Source: Halobacteriales archaeon QS_1_68_20
GTDB lineage: Archaea > Halobacteriota > Halobacteria > Halobacteriales > PXRE01
Direction of reading: 5' to 3'
NCBI GenBank assembly: GCA_003021085.1
Contig: PXRE01000033.1
Span: 62,001-126,000 of the forward strand
Length of the DNA: 64,000 nt
Under the pieces are notes generated by a model. That model was not told where the DNA came from. It searched no databases and worked only from the letters and a program-made list of their open reading frames with translations. A program made the translations under genes and the position numbers. Positions 19,359 through 33,221 of this stretch are shown here, piece by piece (the stretch's first letter is position 1; each line of letters opens with the position of its first letter).

Positions 19359-20138
19359 ATGGAGTCAGTCACCTCGGCAGACGGGACGGAGGTCGCTTAC
19401 GAACTGGACGGCGAGGGGCCGCCGCTCGTGCTCGTCCACGGCGGGTCCGGCACGCGCCGGACCTGGGACGTGCTCCGGCCCCACCTCGCCGAGGCCTACA
19501 CCCTCGTCGTCCCGGACCGCCGGGGACGTGGCGACAGCGGCGATGCCGAGGCCTACGACCTCCAGCGAGAGGCCGCCGACCTCCGGGCCGTCGTGGAGGC
19601 GGTCGACGGCGACCCAGCGGTGTTCGGCCACCCGTTCGGCGGCCCCGTCACGCTGGCGGCCGCCGAGGACGCGTCCAGCGAGTGGCTGGAGACGGCGGTC
19701 GACCGCCTGGTCCTCTACGAACCGGCGTTGCTGGTCGGTGACCACCGTGATGGAGCGGACCTGGCCGACCGCATGGCCGAGCGCCTGGACGCGGGCGAGC
19801 GACGCGAGGCGATGGCGCTGTTCTTCCGGGAGGCCGGCGGCATCGAACGCCCAGAGCAGCTACCGATCTGGCCCGACGAGGTGCACTTCCACCTCGCGGA
19901 GACCATCGTCAGGGAGAACCGAGCGGTTGAGCGGTACCGCCTGGACGACCCGGGAATCGACGTCCCGACGCTACTGCTGACAGGCGTACACGGTCCCGCT
20001 CACCTCCGTGACGGCGTGTTCGCACTCGACGAGGCGCTTGACGACAGCACGCTGGTCGAACTCGACGGCGGGGGTCACACCGGCTTCCAGCACGAACCCG
20101 GGGCGGTCGCGGACGAGATTCGGGCGTTCCCGGGCTGA
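19359..20138 (+). CDS. Alpha/beta hydrolase fold protein with GHPFGG instead of GxSxG
   Basis: LVLVHGGSGTRRTWDVLRPHL, PAVFGHPFGGPVTLAAA, GGGHTGFQHEP. Confidence 0.85.
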   Translation: MESVTSADGTEVAYELDGEGPPLVLVHGGSGTRRTWDVLRPHLAEAYTLVVPDRRGRGDSGDAEAYDLQREAADLRAVVEAVDGDPAVFGHPFGGPVTLAAAEDASSEWLETAVDRLVLYEPALLVGDHRDGADLADRMAERLDAGERREAMALFFREAGGIERPEQLPIWPDEVHFHLAETIVRENRAVERYRLDDPGIDVPTLLLTGVHGPAHLRDGVFALDEALDDSTLVELDGGGHTGFQHEPGAVADEIRAFPG

Positions 20139-20139
20139 C

Positions 20140-21141
20140 TCACACCACCGCCAGGCCGCGCGAGGTCCGCTCCTCGAAGCGATCCCACTCGACCGGCAGG
20201 CGCGTCCACGAGTCGCCGGCGTCGGCCGTCCGGAAGATGCCGTGGTCGTTGACCGCGAACACCTCGCCAGCCTCGTGGCCGCGGGTCAGCACCGCCCGGA
20301 GGACGCCCTCGCCCGTCGGGACGCCCCGGTCGTCCAGGCGCTCCCACGACCCGTCGCCCGCGGGGACGGTCTTGCGGTAGAGGTAGGACTCGCCGGGCGC
20401 GCGGTGGGCGTTGCCGGCGCCGGTCGCTGACCACGCCAAAACGGTGTCGGGGTCGCCCGGGTCGACGGCGAGGCCCCAGACGTAGCGGTGGTCCAGGCCC
20501 TCCTGGGGGTGCTCCCAGGACTCGCCGCCGTCGGTCGACTCGGCGTAGCCGTCGCCCGCGGCCGAGTACACCCGTCCCGGCGCGTCCGGGTGGGTGGCGA
20601 GGGTGTGGTTGTCGCGGCGCGAGCCCGGCGGGCGCTCGTGCCAGGTGTCGCCGCCGTCCTCGCTCAGGAGGAGCGCGCCGGCCTCGATGCCGACGTACAC
20701 CCGTTCGGGGTCGTTCGGGTCGAGTTCGATCCAGCGGACGTGGTGAGTGTCCGGCCGCGGCGGGAAGTACCACTCGTCCTCGCTGGGGAGGTCGGTGATG
20801 CCCGCGACGCGCTCGAAGGTGTCCCCGCCGTCGGTCGACCGGTAGACAGCGCTCGGTTCGGTGCCGACCCACACGTCGTCGGCGTCGTGGGGACTGATCG
20901 TCGCGGACATCACCGCGTCCGAGTCGATGGCCTCGCCCACGCGCTCGAAGGAGTCGCCGCCGTCCTCGCTCCGGAGCAGGCCCGACTCGAAGGTGCCGAC
21001 GAAGACGCGGTCCGGGCGTTCCGGCGTGGCTGCGACGCACTCCAGATCGTGGTCCTCCAGCGCCAGTGCGGCCGTCCAGTCGTCGCCCCGGCCGGTCGCC
21101 ACGACGAGGGCGTCCCGCATCGCGGCGTAGCAGGTAGGCAT
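20140..21141 (-). CDS. BNR/sialidase-like beta-propeller protein
   Basis: Repeats such as GLLRSEDGGDSFERV, VYRSTDGGDTFERVAG, GIFRTADAGDSWTRL. Confidence 0.8.
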   Translation of the reverse strand: MPTCYAAMRDALVVATGRGDDWTAALALEDHDLECVAATPERPDRVFVGTFESGLLRSEDGGDSFERVGEAIDSDAVMSATISPHDADDVWVGTEPSAVYRSTDGGDTFERVAGITDLPSEDEWYFPPRPDTHHVRWIELDPNDPERVYVGIEAGALLLSEDGGDTWHERPPGSRRDNHTLATHPDAPGRVYSAAGDGYAESTDGGESWEHPQEGLDHRYVWGLAVDPGDPDTVLAWSATGAGNAHRAPGESYLYRKTVPAGDGSWERLDDRGVPTGEGVLRAVLTRGHEAGEVFAVNDHGIFRTADAGDSWTRLPVEWDRFEERTSRGLAVV

Positions 21142-21245
21142 GTCCGGCGGTTCGGACGGGAACGCAAAAGAGGTTGGCCCGGGAGGGTGCCGGTCGTCAC
21201 TGGCGGAAACGCTTATTTCACCACCGCGAACAGGGAACGAGTAGC

Positions 21246-22367
21246 ATGAAACGCCTCGCGGTGATCGCAGTCGCCCTGGTGGTCGCGTTCGCTGGATGTA
21301 CGGGCTTCGGTGGCGGCACCGACACGCCCGGGGACTCGTCCGCCACACCGACGGCCAGCCCGCCCCCCACGGAACCCCCGACCTCGACCCCGGCGGAGGG
21401 GCACCCGCCGGGAGTGAGCGACGACGGCCTGGCGAACGCCTCCGCGCTCGTTCGGGCGCACGCCGACGCCGTCAACGAGACCGGATACCGGTCGGAACTG
21501 GTGACGACCGTCGAGTTCGCGGACGAAGACGCCAGCATCGGTCCGGCGACGCTCACCTTCGAGGCGGCGGTCCCCGCCGACGGCCGGCCGTACCGCATCA
21601 CCCAGACCAACGACGGCGGCCTCTCGGAAGACTACGAGTGGGTGACCTGGGCCAACGACAGCGTCCGGGTGACCAACCACACCACGTACCCGCCGTTCGG
21701 CAACGCCACCAGCAAGTACGAGATGGACGACCCCCGGCCCGCACCGCCGGACGTGGCCGCGACGGCGTTCTACGAGTTCCTCCGGATGGGCGAGTTCGAA
21801 ATCGCCGAAGCCGGCGAAGACCGGCTCACCCTCCGCGCGACGGGGGCCAACGAGTCGGCGACCGACGTGAACGTCACGAGTTACGAGGGCGAAGTGGTCG
21901 TCGACCGCCGGGGCGTCGTCCGCGAGGGCAACGTCACCGTCGAGTACGTCGCCGACGACCAGCAGATCCGCACCAGCCTGGAGTACACCGTCGAGACCGG
22001 CGACGTGACGGTCGAGAAACCGGCGTGGGTCGGCACCGCTATCCACGAAGCCTCGGCCATCACCGTGGACGCGACGGTGGAAGGCGAGTACGTCGCCGTC
22101 ACCAACACCGGCCGCGAACCGATCCCGGCCGGGTACGAGATCACGCTGATGGAGCGGACCGAGAACGGGTGGAGCGGGTCGCCGGCCACGCTGTCGGAAC
22201 CGGTCGAACCCGGGGAGACCGTCTACGTCTCCATCGACGCCTACCGGACCGTGGTCGACCGGTCACCGCCCGAAGATCCGGATCCGCTAAAGGGCACCTA
22301 CCGCGTCGACGTCGTGAACGAGGGCTTCGAAACCGTCGCCCAGGACCGCGTGGAAGCCGACGACTGA
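21246..22367 (+). CDS. Hypothetical lipoprotein
   Basis: MKRLAVIAVALVVAFAGCTGFGGG lipobox. Confidence 0.8.
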   Translation: MKRLAVIAVALVVAFAGCTGFGGGTDTPGDSSATPTASPPPTEPPTSTPAEGHPPGVSDDGLANASALVRAHADAVNETGYRSELVTTVEFADEDASIGPATLTFEAAVPADGRPYRITQTNDGGLSEDYEWVTWANDSVRVTNHTTYPPFGNATSKYEMDDPRPAPPDVAATAFYEFLRMGEFEIAEAGEDRLTLRATGANESATDVNVTSYEGEVVVDRRGVVREGNVTVEYVADDQQIRTSLEYTVETGDVTVEKPAWVGTAIHEASAITVDATVEGEYVAVTNTGREPIPAGYEITLMERTENGWSGSPATLSEPVEPGETVYVSIDAYRTVVDRSPPEDPDPLKGTYRVDVVNEGFETVAQDRVEADD

Positions 22368-22388
22368 ACGCCGACCGTCGGCGCCTGA

Positions 22389-24353
22389 TCAGTCGGTTCG
22401 CTCGCGGAGGTCCTCGGCGGGGACGGGCGCCTGCATCACGAAGTGGTCCCACGCGCCGGCCACCGGGAGGTCCAGCAGGTTGCCGTCGTCGTCCGTGTAG
22501 CCGTAGTGTGCCTCGTCGGGATCGAACCCGCCGAAGACGCGGAGGTCCGGCGCCTCGGGGTCGGCCAGGTCGGTCAGGTCGTCGCGGTCGAAGATCACCC
22601 GGAGCACGCCGTCGTCGCCGCGGCCGCGGATGCCCTGGGCCGGCACGCTCTCGCCGGTCCGCGTGACCGCCTCGAAGGTGCCCTCGGCCGGTGCGTCAAC
22701 GGCCTCGGGCATCTTTAGGAAGGTGCTGACCCGGTTGCGGTCGGCAGTAACCTGCCGGACGTCCGTCCGGGCGTCGACCCGGAGCATGCGGTTCTCGACG
22801 CGCGGGGAGACCTCGCCCTTCCGTTCGAGCATGTCCAGGGTGATGGGGCCCAGCAGACTGTCGGAGACGTGGACGACCTCGGCGCCGGCCAGTTCGTCGA
22901 ACTCCGCGACGAAGTCGTTGGTGACGAAGGTATACGTCTCCTCGGGGTCCAGGGGTTCGCCGCCGACGTACACGTTCTCGACCTCGCCCTCGTAGTCGTG
23001 GCCGGACCACTCGTACTGGACGCCGCCGACCTGGACGGAGGGCTGGGCACCGAAGGTCGACCATGGAAGCGCGGAAATCTGGCTCTCCAGCAGGTTCCGC
23101 AGGGTCTCCCCGGTGACCTCCATCGTGACGATGGCGTTGGGGAACGGCAGAATGTCCAGCCACTCCAGGCCGGTGATCCCGCCGGGGCCGTACACCGTGT
23201 TCGACCGGATGCCGCCCGCGTTCTGGAGCGCGGCGTCCACCTCGTCGACGCCGGGCGCGTTGTTCGCCGCGTACTCCATCATCAGGTCACAGATGAGGTT
23301 ACCCAGCGCGCTCTCGCGGGCGTAGTTGGTGCCGAACCGCGAATCCAGTTCGACGTCGGTGTGGAAGTAGACCTGGCCCAGTTCCGCCTCCAGTTCGTCC
23401 CGCCACGTCGAGACGATGTCCGCCATCCCCGCGTCGGGTTCCAGCGCGGTCGGGTCGGGGTCGTGTCGCTGCCAGTCGACGAGGTTACCGTCGGCGTCCA
23501 GGGTGAGTTCCCCGAGGTAAGCGAACTCGTCGCCGAACTCGCTGATGACCGTCCCCGCGTGGACGTCCGGTTCGTCCATCACGACATCGGAATGGGATCC
23601 GACGATGGCGTCGAGGTCGTCGACCGCCTCCGCGATCTCGTAGTGGGTCGAGTGGTCCGTGTGCGAGGCGAGGACGACCACGTCCGCCCCGGCCTCCTTC
23701 AGCGCGGCCGTCGCCTCCTGGCTGGCCTCGACCGGGTCGGTGGCCTGGTAGTCCCCGGGGTAGTCGGTGATGCCGTAGAAGTTCCGGACGCCGCTCCCGA
23801 AGACGCCGAGGGTGATCCCGCCGACCTCGCGGGTGATCCACCGCTCGGTCCCCGGGATGGGGTCGCCGTCGGGCGTCCCCAGGTTGGCGACCACCCAGGG
23901 GAACTCGCTGGCCTCGAACCGGTCGGTCGCCACGTCGATCCCGAAGTCGAACTCGTGGTTGCCGGCCCCGACGGCCAGCGGGTCCAGGTAGTTCAGCGCC
24001 TCGACCATGTGTTCGCCCTGGTGGACCAGGCCCATGATCGACGGCGCCAGGTCGTCGCCGTTGCCGACGAACACCGCGTTCTCGCGGGCGCTTCGCAGGT
24101 CGTCGATCAGCGTCTGGTACCTGGCGATGTCCATCTCGCTCCCGTCGGTCGGGTCCCCGAACCGACCGTGGAAGTGGCTGTCGTGCAGGATCGTCACCAT
24201 CTCCTCGGCGGCCGCCGTCCCGACCTGCGAGAGTCCGACGCCGCCCGCGACGAGACCGCCCGCCGTCGCACCGAGGACGTCGCGCCGGCCGACCTCGTAC
24301 GTCTCGGACTGGTTGTCGGTGTCTTCCATCTCCTTCCCGGGTGTCCCGGCCAT
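22389..24353 (-). CDS. Tat-exported bifunctional metallophosphatase/5'-nucleotidase
   Basis: GRRDVLGATAGGLVAGGVG Tat signal; TILHDSHFHG, VGNGDDLAPS, VGAGNHEFDFG, LASHTDHSTHYEIAEAV. Confidence 0.9.
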   Translation of the reverse strand: MAGTPGKEMEDTDNQSETYEVGRRDVLGATAGGLVAGGVGLSQVGTAAAEEMVTILHDSHFHGRFGDPTDGSEMDIARYQTLIDDLRSARENAVFVGNGDDLAPSIMGLVHQGEHMVEALNYLDPLAVGAGNHEFDFGIDVATDRFEASEFPWVVANLGTPDGDPIPGTERWITREVGGITLGVFGSGVRNFYGITDYPGDYQATDPVEASQEATAALKEAGADVVVLASHTDHSTHYEIAEAVDDLDAIVGSHSDVVMDEPDVHAGTVISEFGDEFAYLGELTLDADGNLVDWQRHDPDPTALEPDAGMADIVSTWRDELEAELGQVYFHTDVELDSRFGTNYARESALGNLICDLMMEYAANNAPGVDEVDAALQNAGGIRSNTVYGPGGITGLEWLDILPFPNAIVTMEVTGETLRNLLESQISALPWSTFGAQPSVQVGGVQYEWSGHDYEGEVENVYVGGEPLDPEETYTFVTNDFVAEFDELAGAEVVHVSDSLLGPITLDMLERKGEVSPRVENRMLRVDARTDVRQVTADRNRVSTFLKMPEAVDAPAEGTFEAVTRTGESVPAQGIRGRGDDGVLRVIFDRDDLTDLADPEAPDLRVFGGFDPDEAHYGYTDDDGNLLDLPVAGAWDHFVMQAPVPAEDLRERTD

Positions 24354-24460
24354 AGCTATTAATTAGATGTTTTATAACTTATTTAAACACTGTGGTTTCA
24401 GTTTACTTAGATGTCGATTGGGTAATGTTCGCATACGTAGTCGGTTCCTTATCAGTGATC

Positions 24461-24474
24461 CGAGAGTATATAAG
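24461..24474 (+). promoter_or_regulatory. Archaeal TATA-box promoter element upstream of TA operon
   Basis: CGAGAGTATATAAG, 35 nt before ATG 24509. Confidence 0.6.
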
Positions 24475-24508
24475 AGAGGGCGGGGCCACCTGCGGCCGTG
24501 ACTGCCCA

Positions 24509-24838
24509 ATGCTTATTGCATCGTATTGCAATGCAACGCACGTGCAGAACGTCACCGCACGTATGAGCCGGGAGGAACTGGACCTCCTCGACAGGTTGGC
24601 CAACGAGCGCGGTGAGAGCCGTAGCGACGCCATCAGGGCGGCCATCCGTCGCGGCGCACGGGAGGAACTGATACGGATCGCGCTCCAGCGGTACCGTGAG
24701 GGCGAGGTCGGGATGCGCGGAGCCGCGGAGATCGCCGGACTGACGATTGCCGAGATGATGCACGAGGCAAACGAGCGCGGTGTACTGTCGAACTACGACG
24801 AGGCGGACCTGGAAGACGACGTGGACGCGCTACGATGA
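24509..24838 (+). CDS. UPF0175-family antitoxin with N-terminal ribbon-helix-helix-like segment
   Basis: ARMSREELDLLDRLANERGESRSDAIRAAIRRG + AAEIAGLTIAEMMHEANERGV; start could also be GTG 24542. Confidence 0.8.
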   Translation: MLIASYCNATHVQNVTARMSREELDLLDRLANERGESRSDAIRAAIRRGAREELIRIALQRYREGEVGMRGAAEIAGLTIAEMMHEANERGVLSNYDEADLEDDVDALR

Positions 24839-25403
24839 GTCGCGGGGATCGAACGCTGTTGGTCGACGCGAGTTCGTTCATTACGCTTGCGGAGATACGT
24901 GCCTGTGATTTGCTCTATCGAGCCCCAGGCCGTATCGCCGTTCCGACAGCCGTTCGAGGAGAGATCACCGACGATCCCGCAGAGAGCGAGTTAGAGCGGG
25001 CTTTCGAAACGGACGACGTAGTCGTAGTGGAACATACAGCAGACGATGGTTTACATCCCGAGACGTACGAGCGGGCGAACGAACACCTCGACCTGTCCGT
25101 TCCGACGGCCGGCGGCGAACCGGCATGGCCCGGGGACGTGGCCCTTCTCGGTGAGGCGTTCCGGACGTCAGATGTCGTGGTCGTAACCGACGACAAACCG
25201 CTTCGAAAGACCTGCAGGGCACTATCGATTCCGATCTCGGGGTCTATCGGCATCTTGGTCCGTGCCGTCGGGCGGGACGACGTGGAAGTCGACGCAGCGA
25301 AAGACAAACTCGCCGCAATGGACGAAGTCAGTGCTCGACTCAGTGTAAGGCTCCTTCGTCGTGCCGAGCGACTGATCGACGAAGCCAGAGGAGGATCCGA
25401 CGG

Positions 25404-25407
<4 letters not shown>
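24835..25407 (+). CDS. DUF3368-like PIN-domain toxin
   Basis: LLVDASSFITLAEIRACDLL...GEPAWPGDVALLGEAFRTSDVVVVTDDKPLRKTCRAL; ATGA overlap with antitoxin. Confidence 0.82.
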
Positions 25408-28397
<2,990 letters not shown>

Positions 28398-28548
28398 GAT
28401 ACGATAGTGTACTGCGGTCGTCCGACGATCCGGTCGGCGGTTGTTCCGTGGGGTGGCAACGAGGTGGAGGTACTTTCAGGTTGTGATAGCGGGCGGATCC
28501 GCCGGTCCCGTCTCGATGAAATCGCCAGGCTGCGAGGACGAGGTCAGT

Positions 28549-29025
28549 TTATCCGCCGAAGTCGACGCCGATGGCGCCGCTGAGCGCACCGACGATGCCG
28601 CTGGGGATGCCGGCCTTGAGGATGGTTCCCATCTGGCTCCCGAGGCCGGTCCCGGTTTCGCCGGTACTGGGGAACGCCATGGCGATGACCAGCACGGCGA
28701 CGATGACCATGACGTAGAACCCGATGAACGAACCGGCCCCGCCGACCAGGGCCCCGGCGCCCCGCTCGCGGAAGGCGACCCCAGCGAGGAGTCCGGAGAT
28801 GGCAGCGACGACCGGACCGAGCAGGAAGGCGATGAACATGGACATAAATCCGAACAGGGCGGCGAACAGCTGCGCGAAGCCGAGGCCGGTTTCGCCACCC
28901 GTCTGCATCCCGGAGAACATGTCCGAGAGGCCGATGTACCCGGTCAGTCCGATCCCGATGCCGACGATCGTGAACACCGCGATCACGACGCCGAGGTTCT
29001 TCAGCTGGGAGTTCATGCTCGCCAT
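28549..29025 (-). CDS. Hypothetical four-TM membrane protein
   Basis: MASMNSQLKNLGVVIAVFTIVGIGIGLTGYIGL... Confidence 0.7.
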   Translation of the reverse strand: MASMNSQLKNLGVVIAVFTIVGIGIGLTGYIGLSDMFSGMQTGGETGLGFAQLFAALFGFMSMFIAFLLGPVVAAISGLLAGVAFRERGAGALVGGAGSFIGFYVMVIVAVLVIAMAFPSTGETGTGLGSQMGTILKAGIPSGIVGALSGAIGVDFGG

Positions 29026-29168
29026 ACGTCAAGCACGTAATAAAAAATACAAATCGATTGCGGTTCTGTGACGACCACCGGGGGAACGCCGCGCGCCAGA
29101 ATAGTTTACAAAATTACATAAATGCGGTTCAGGGAACGCTTTTCCCCGGTCCGTCCCAGGTGGTTCAC

Positions 29169-30053
29169 ATGAGTCAGGCGACCGACGAACCGGGCGAGAC
29201 CGTGGAGCCTGCCGAGGCGTTCTCGGTCGTCGCCAGCGAGGCCAGACTGAACATCCTGGAGGCGCTCTGGCGTGCCGAGGACCGGCCCGTCCGCTTCTCG
29301 GAGTTGCACGACGCGGTCGAACTCGACGACAGCGCGCAGTTCAACTACCACCTCCAGCAGTTGACCGGGCAGTTCGTGAAGAAGGTCGACGGCGGGTACG
29401 ACCTCCGTCGCGCGGGCGCGCAAGTGATCCGTGCGCTCCGCGCGGGGACGTTCACCCAGCGGCCGCGGGTCGAACCGCTGGAGGTCGAGGGGGCCTGTAC
29501 CGGCTGTGGCGGCAGTCTCGAAGCCCGGTACGCCGACGAGCAGTTCGCCATCGACTGCACGGACTGCGGGAAAGCGCACGGCCAGTACGGCTTCCCGCCG
29601 GGCGGCCTGGTCGACCGGACCGACGAGGAGATCGTCACCGCCTTCGACGAGCGGGTCCGACACCTCCACTGCCTGGCGGCCGACGGCGTCTGCCCGGAGT
29701 GCGGCGGGCGGATGCACACCGAACTCGAACGCGAAGGTGACTGCTGTCTCGACGTCTCCCTGCGGGCCGAACACGTCTGCGAGCGCTGCCGGTACGAACT
29801 GTGTTCGCCGGTCGGCCTCGTCCTGCTGGACCGCTCGGTCGTCGTGGCGTTCTACGAGGACCACGGCATCGACATCTCCGACCGGCCCTACTGGACGCTC
29901 CCGTGGTGCGTCGACGACGAGCACTACACCGTGCAGGACGTCGACCCCTGGCGGGTCGAAATCGAGGTCCCGCTGGCGGAAGAACGTCTCCGCGTCGTCC
30001 TCGACGGCGACCTCACCGTCCACGAGGCCGAACGAATCTCCTGCGAGGACTGA
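29169..30053 (+). CDS. ArsR-like winged-helix regulator with Zn-ribbon C-terminal region
   Basis: ASEARLNILEALWRAEDRPVRFSELHDAVELDDSAQFNYHLQQLTGQFVKK; CTGCG/CTDCG, CPECGG/CERC pairs. Confidence 0.85.
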   Translation: MSQATDEPGETVEPAEAFSVVASEARLNILEALWRAEDRPVRFSELHDAVELDDSAQFNYHLQQLTGQFVKKVDGGYDLRRAGAQVIRALRAGTFTQRPRVEPLEVEGACTGCGGSLEARYADEQFAIDCTDCGKAHGQYGFPPGGLVDRTDEEIVTAFDERVRHLHCLAADGVCPECGGRMHTELEREGDCCLDVSLRAEHVCERCRYELCSPVGLVLLDRSVVVAFYEDHGIDISDRPYWTLPWCVDDEHYTVQDVDPWRVEIEVPLAEERLRVVLDGDLTVHEAERISCED

Positions 30054-30274
30054 TTCGCCCGTTCCGGCCCCTCGAAGACACCTGTTCCCCGTCTACTGAA
30101 ACGAGTTCGAGCGACGACTGGGCGTCCGTCACTGGCAAAAATATAATTCAGATTATACTTATGGGCGTCCGGGGCGTACCGACGAGTGTGAACGGCCGCC
30201 GGACGACGCCGACGGATAGACGCTCCGTACCTGTCAGTACGGACTGCACCACACCACAGTCGCCCACCACGACC

Positions 30275-30511
30275 ATGCACCAGACCCCGTCTCGACTCGA
30301 CCGAGCGACCGCGTCGAACGCTCCCCACCCCGACCGGCCGACGCCCGGTTTCCAGGCCGTCCCCCTGGCGCTGTTCGTCGCCGGACTGTGGGCGCTGAGC
30401 CCCCCGTCGCAGGCGGCGACGCTGGCGACCGTCGCCGGCCTGGCTGTCACTGTCGCTCTGTACTGGCGGCCCGTCCGGGCGAATCGTCCGGACGCGGGAC
30501 GCACCCGGTGA
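30275..30511 (+). CDS. Small membrane protein
   Basis: MHQTPSRLDRATASNAPHPDRPTPGFQAVPLALFVAGLWALSPP... Confidence 0.55.
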   Translation: MHQTPSRLDRATASNAPHPDRPTPGFQAVPLALFVAGLWALSPPSQAATLATVAGLAVTVALYWRPVRANRPDAGRTR

Positions 30512-30531
30512 ACGCCCAAATCGACGTTTTC

Positions 30532-30717
30532 CTACCGCAGTAACGGCGGGACGCCGGGGCCGTACAAAACCAGCGACACCGCCAGCCACGCCCCCGCGGC
30601 CGCGCCGACCGCGAACGCCTGCGAGAGTCCGGCGCTGATCAGGGCGACCGCCGTGAGCGCGGCCAGGGCCGCGAGGACGAACTCCCGGAGGAGCCAGCGT
30701 CGGAGCGCGACGTCCAT
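30532..30717 (-). CDS. Small membrane protein
   Basis: 61 aa hydrophobic. Confidence 0.55.
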   Translation of the reverse strand: MDVALRRWLLREFVLAALAALTAVALISAGLSQAFAVGAAAGAWLAVSLVLYGPGVPPLLR

Positions 30718-30742
30718 AGCGGGCCTATTCGGCGGCCGGGGC

Positions 30743-31150
30743 CTAACGCTGTCGCTTCCCGTCGTGCCAGGTGCCGCGCAGTCGGTCGCCCCGGCCGGTC
30801 GACTCGACGTCGAAGCCCAGCGACTCGTAGAACGGCCGAACCTCCGGGCAGAACTCCGCAGTCAGCGTCCCCCGGCGCTCCCTGGCCTCGACGAGAAACG
30901 CGGACCCGATCCCCTGACCCCGGCGGGCGCGACGAACGGCCACGGCGTCGACGTGGGTGCCGTCGAGGACGAGCGTGCCCACGATTCGGCCCCCGGACTC
31001 CGCGACCAGCACCTCCCCGGGGATGCGCTCGCGGACCGTCGAAGCGTCGACCGCGAGCAGGGCCCCGTCGACGACGTTCATCACGGCCGTGAGGTCGTCG
31101 CTCGTCGCTTCACGGACGTCCACGTCGGGAAGACGCACGGGCACGAACAA
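30743..31150 (-). CDS. GNAT family N-acetyltransferase
   Basis: VDAVAVRRARRGQGIGSAFLVEARERRG acetyl-CoA binding motif. Confidence 0.88.
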   Translation of the reverse strand: MFVPVRLPDVDVREATSDDLTAVMNVVDGALLAVDASTVRERIPGEVLVAESGGRIVGTLVLDGTHVDAVAVRRARRGQGIGSAFLVEARERRGTLTAEFCPEVRPFYESLGFDVESTGRGDRLRGTWHDGKRQR

Positions 31151-31287
31151 AAACGTCCCGGGCCGGGAGCGACGTCCCGGGCGCGAGCGGGCGTTCGTCC
31201 CGGAACGACGGTGGGGGCGCGCCGAGAATCACCCGGGAGAGGCGGTGCGGGGGCCGTCGGGATCCGGTGGCCGGGTCACCCGAGCCG

Positions 31288-31569
31288 TCAGCGGCCCTGG
31301 ACCATCCGCTGGACGGACTCCGTGAGGCCGCCGCGACTGCCCGTGGCGCGCCGGAGCTGGTCGGACATCTTGGTCTGGTTGAAGTAACTGGCGAACGCCA
31401 TGATCGTCGGCGGCCAGAGGCCGACGAAGATACCCATCTCGCGGTCGTCCTGGGCGAAGAAGTAGTACCACGAGAGGACTACCGAGGCCGCCGACGCTAT
31501 TACGGCCGGGTCGGTTCCGGTTTCGGCTGTCGCTTCCATCGCATCTTGCTGCTGTCGTTGGCTCGCCAT
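31288..31569 (-). CDS. Hypothetical membrane protein
   Basis: 93 aa with two hydrophobic segments. Confidence 0.6.
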   Translation of the reverse strand: MASQRQQQDAMEATAETGTDPAVIASAASVVLSWYYFFAQDDREMGIFVGLWPPTIMAFASYFNQTKMSDQLRRATGSRGGLTESVQRMVQGR

Positions 31570-31861
31570 GCAGGGGCAAGGACACGACGGACGTACTTTG
31601 TTACGATCCGCGAAGGGACCACGTTGAACGCGACCCGCTCTGCTACGGTACCGTTACGACCGGCCGCAGAACGTCCGACGCTCGGAATTACGGCGTTACC
31701 GCCGGTAACGCGCCCTTAGTGACGTGCCGGGGGCGGGCCAGCTGCGCGAGCGGTGCGGCCTCAACGGTTCGGAGCCGTACCCGGCGGTGACGCCAGTTAG
31801 AGACCCGTGAGGGGCGAAAAAATAACCTTAATGTACGGGCGCCGTCGACTACCGGTACTCG

Positions 31862-33172
31862 ATGATCGAACGCGAATACACCAGCGACGTGACCGCGGAC
31901 CGCAGCGGCGAACAGGTAGCGGTCGCGGGTCGGGTGCACGACGTTCGGGACCTCGGCGGCATCGTCTTCTTGATTCTCCGGGACGCCAGGGGCGAACTCC
32001 AGGTCGTCTTCAAGGAGGAGGACGACGCGGACCTCTTCGAACGGGTCCAGGAACTCAACCGGGAGGCCGTCGTCCGGATCGAGGGCGAAGTCACCGCTAG
32101 CGACCAGGCCCCCGGCGGCGTCGAGATGGTCCCGGACTCGCTGGAAGTGATCTCGGAGTCGACGACCCCGCTCCCGATGGAAGTGTCCAAGGACGTCGAC
32201 GCCAACCTCGACACCAGGCTGGACCAGCGGTTCATGGACCTCCGGAAGCCGGAGGTCCGGGCCGTCTTCTCGCTCCGGTCGAAGCTGCTGGCAGGGATGA
32301 CCGCGTGGTTCGACGAGGAGGGGTTCACCAACGTCGACACGCCGCTTCTCTCCCAGGCGGGTGCCGAGGGCGGCGCCGACCTGTTCCCGGTGCTGTACTA
32401 CGACAAGGAGGCGTTCCTCTCCCAGAGCCCGCAACTGTACAAGCAGATCCTGATGGGCGCGGACTTCGACCGCATCTACGAGGTCGGCAAGGCGTTCCGC
32501 GCCGAGGACTTCGGCACCTCCCGGCACGTCTCCGAGATCGGGATGTTCGACGTCGAACTCTCCTACATCGAGGACCACGACGACGTCATGGACGTGCAGG
32601 AGGACTCCCTGCGGGCGTCCATCGAGTACGCCACCGAGCACGCCCAGCGCGAACTCGACGTGCTGGAGGTCGACCCCGAACTGCCCGACGAGCGGTTCCC
32701 GCGCATCTCCTTCTCGGAGGCCCGGTCGATCCTCGAGACGGAGTACGACCACGTCCCCGAGGACGCCGACGACCTCGACACGAAAGGCGAGAAGCTGCTC
32801 GGCGAGTACTTCGAAGAGCAGGGCCACCCCGCGTTCTTCGTCGTCGGGTTCCCCAACGAGAAGTTCTACTACATGCAGGACGTGCCCGGTGACGACATCG
32901 CCTCCCGGAAGTTCGACCTGATCTACCGGGGCCAGGAGATCTCCTCGGGCGGTCAGCGCGAACACGACTACGAGCGACTCCTCCAGCGCATGGAAGAGGA
33001 CGGCGTCGACCCCGAGTCCTTCGACTTCTACCTCGACGCCTTCGAGTACGGCATGCCGCCCCACGGCGGCTACGGCCTCGGCATCGACCGCCTCGTCCAG
33101 AAGGTCGCCGACCTCGACAACATCCGCGAGGCCATCCTCTTCCCGCGGGACCCCGAGCGGTTGACGCCGTAG
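31862..33172 (+). CDS. aspS: Aspartyl-tRNA synthetase (archaeal type)
   Basis: [68 protein letters not shown]. Confidence 0.97.
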   Translation: MIEREYTSDVTADRSGEQVAVAGRVHDVRDLGGIVFLILRDARGELQVVFKEEDDADLFERVQELNREAVVRIEGEVTASDQAPGGVEMVPDSLEVISESTTPLPMEVSKDVDANLDTRLDQRFMDLRKPEVRAVFSLRSKLLAGMTAWFDEEGFTNVDTPLLSQAGAEGGADLFPVLYYDKEAFLSQSPQLYKQILMGADFDRIYEVGKAFRAEDFGTSRHVSEIGMFDVELSYIEDHDDVMDVQEDSLRASIEYATEHAQRELDVLEVDPELPDERFPRISFSEARSILETEYDHVPEDADDLDTKGEKLLGEYFEEQGHPAFFVVGFPNEKFYYMQDVPGDDIASRKFDLIYRGQEISSGGQREHDYERLLQRMEEDGVDPESFDFYLDAFEYGMPPHGGYGLGIDRLVQKVADLDNIREAILFPRDPERLTP

Positions 33173-33221
33173 CGGGTTCCCGGTCCCCGAGGGTTTAAAC
33201 GCGATTCCGGGCAACGTAAAT

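Noticed and set aside
24360-24460. AT-rich TTTATAACTTATTTAAAC region as an insertion-sequence scar
   Set aside because: No inverted repeats or target duplications seen; consistent with an ordinary divergent promoter region.
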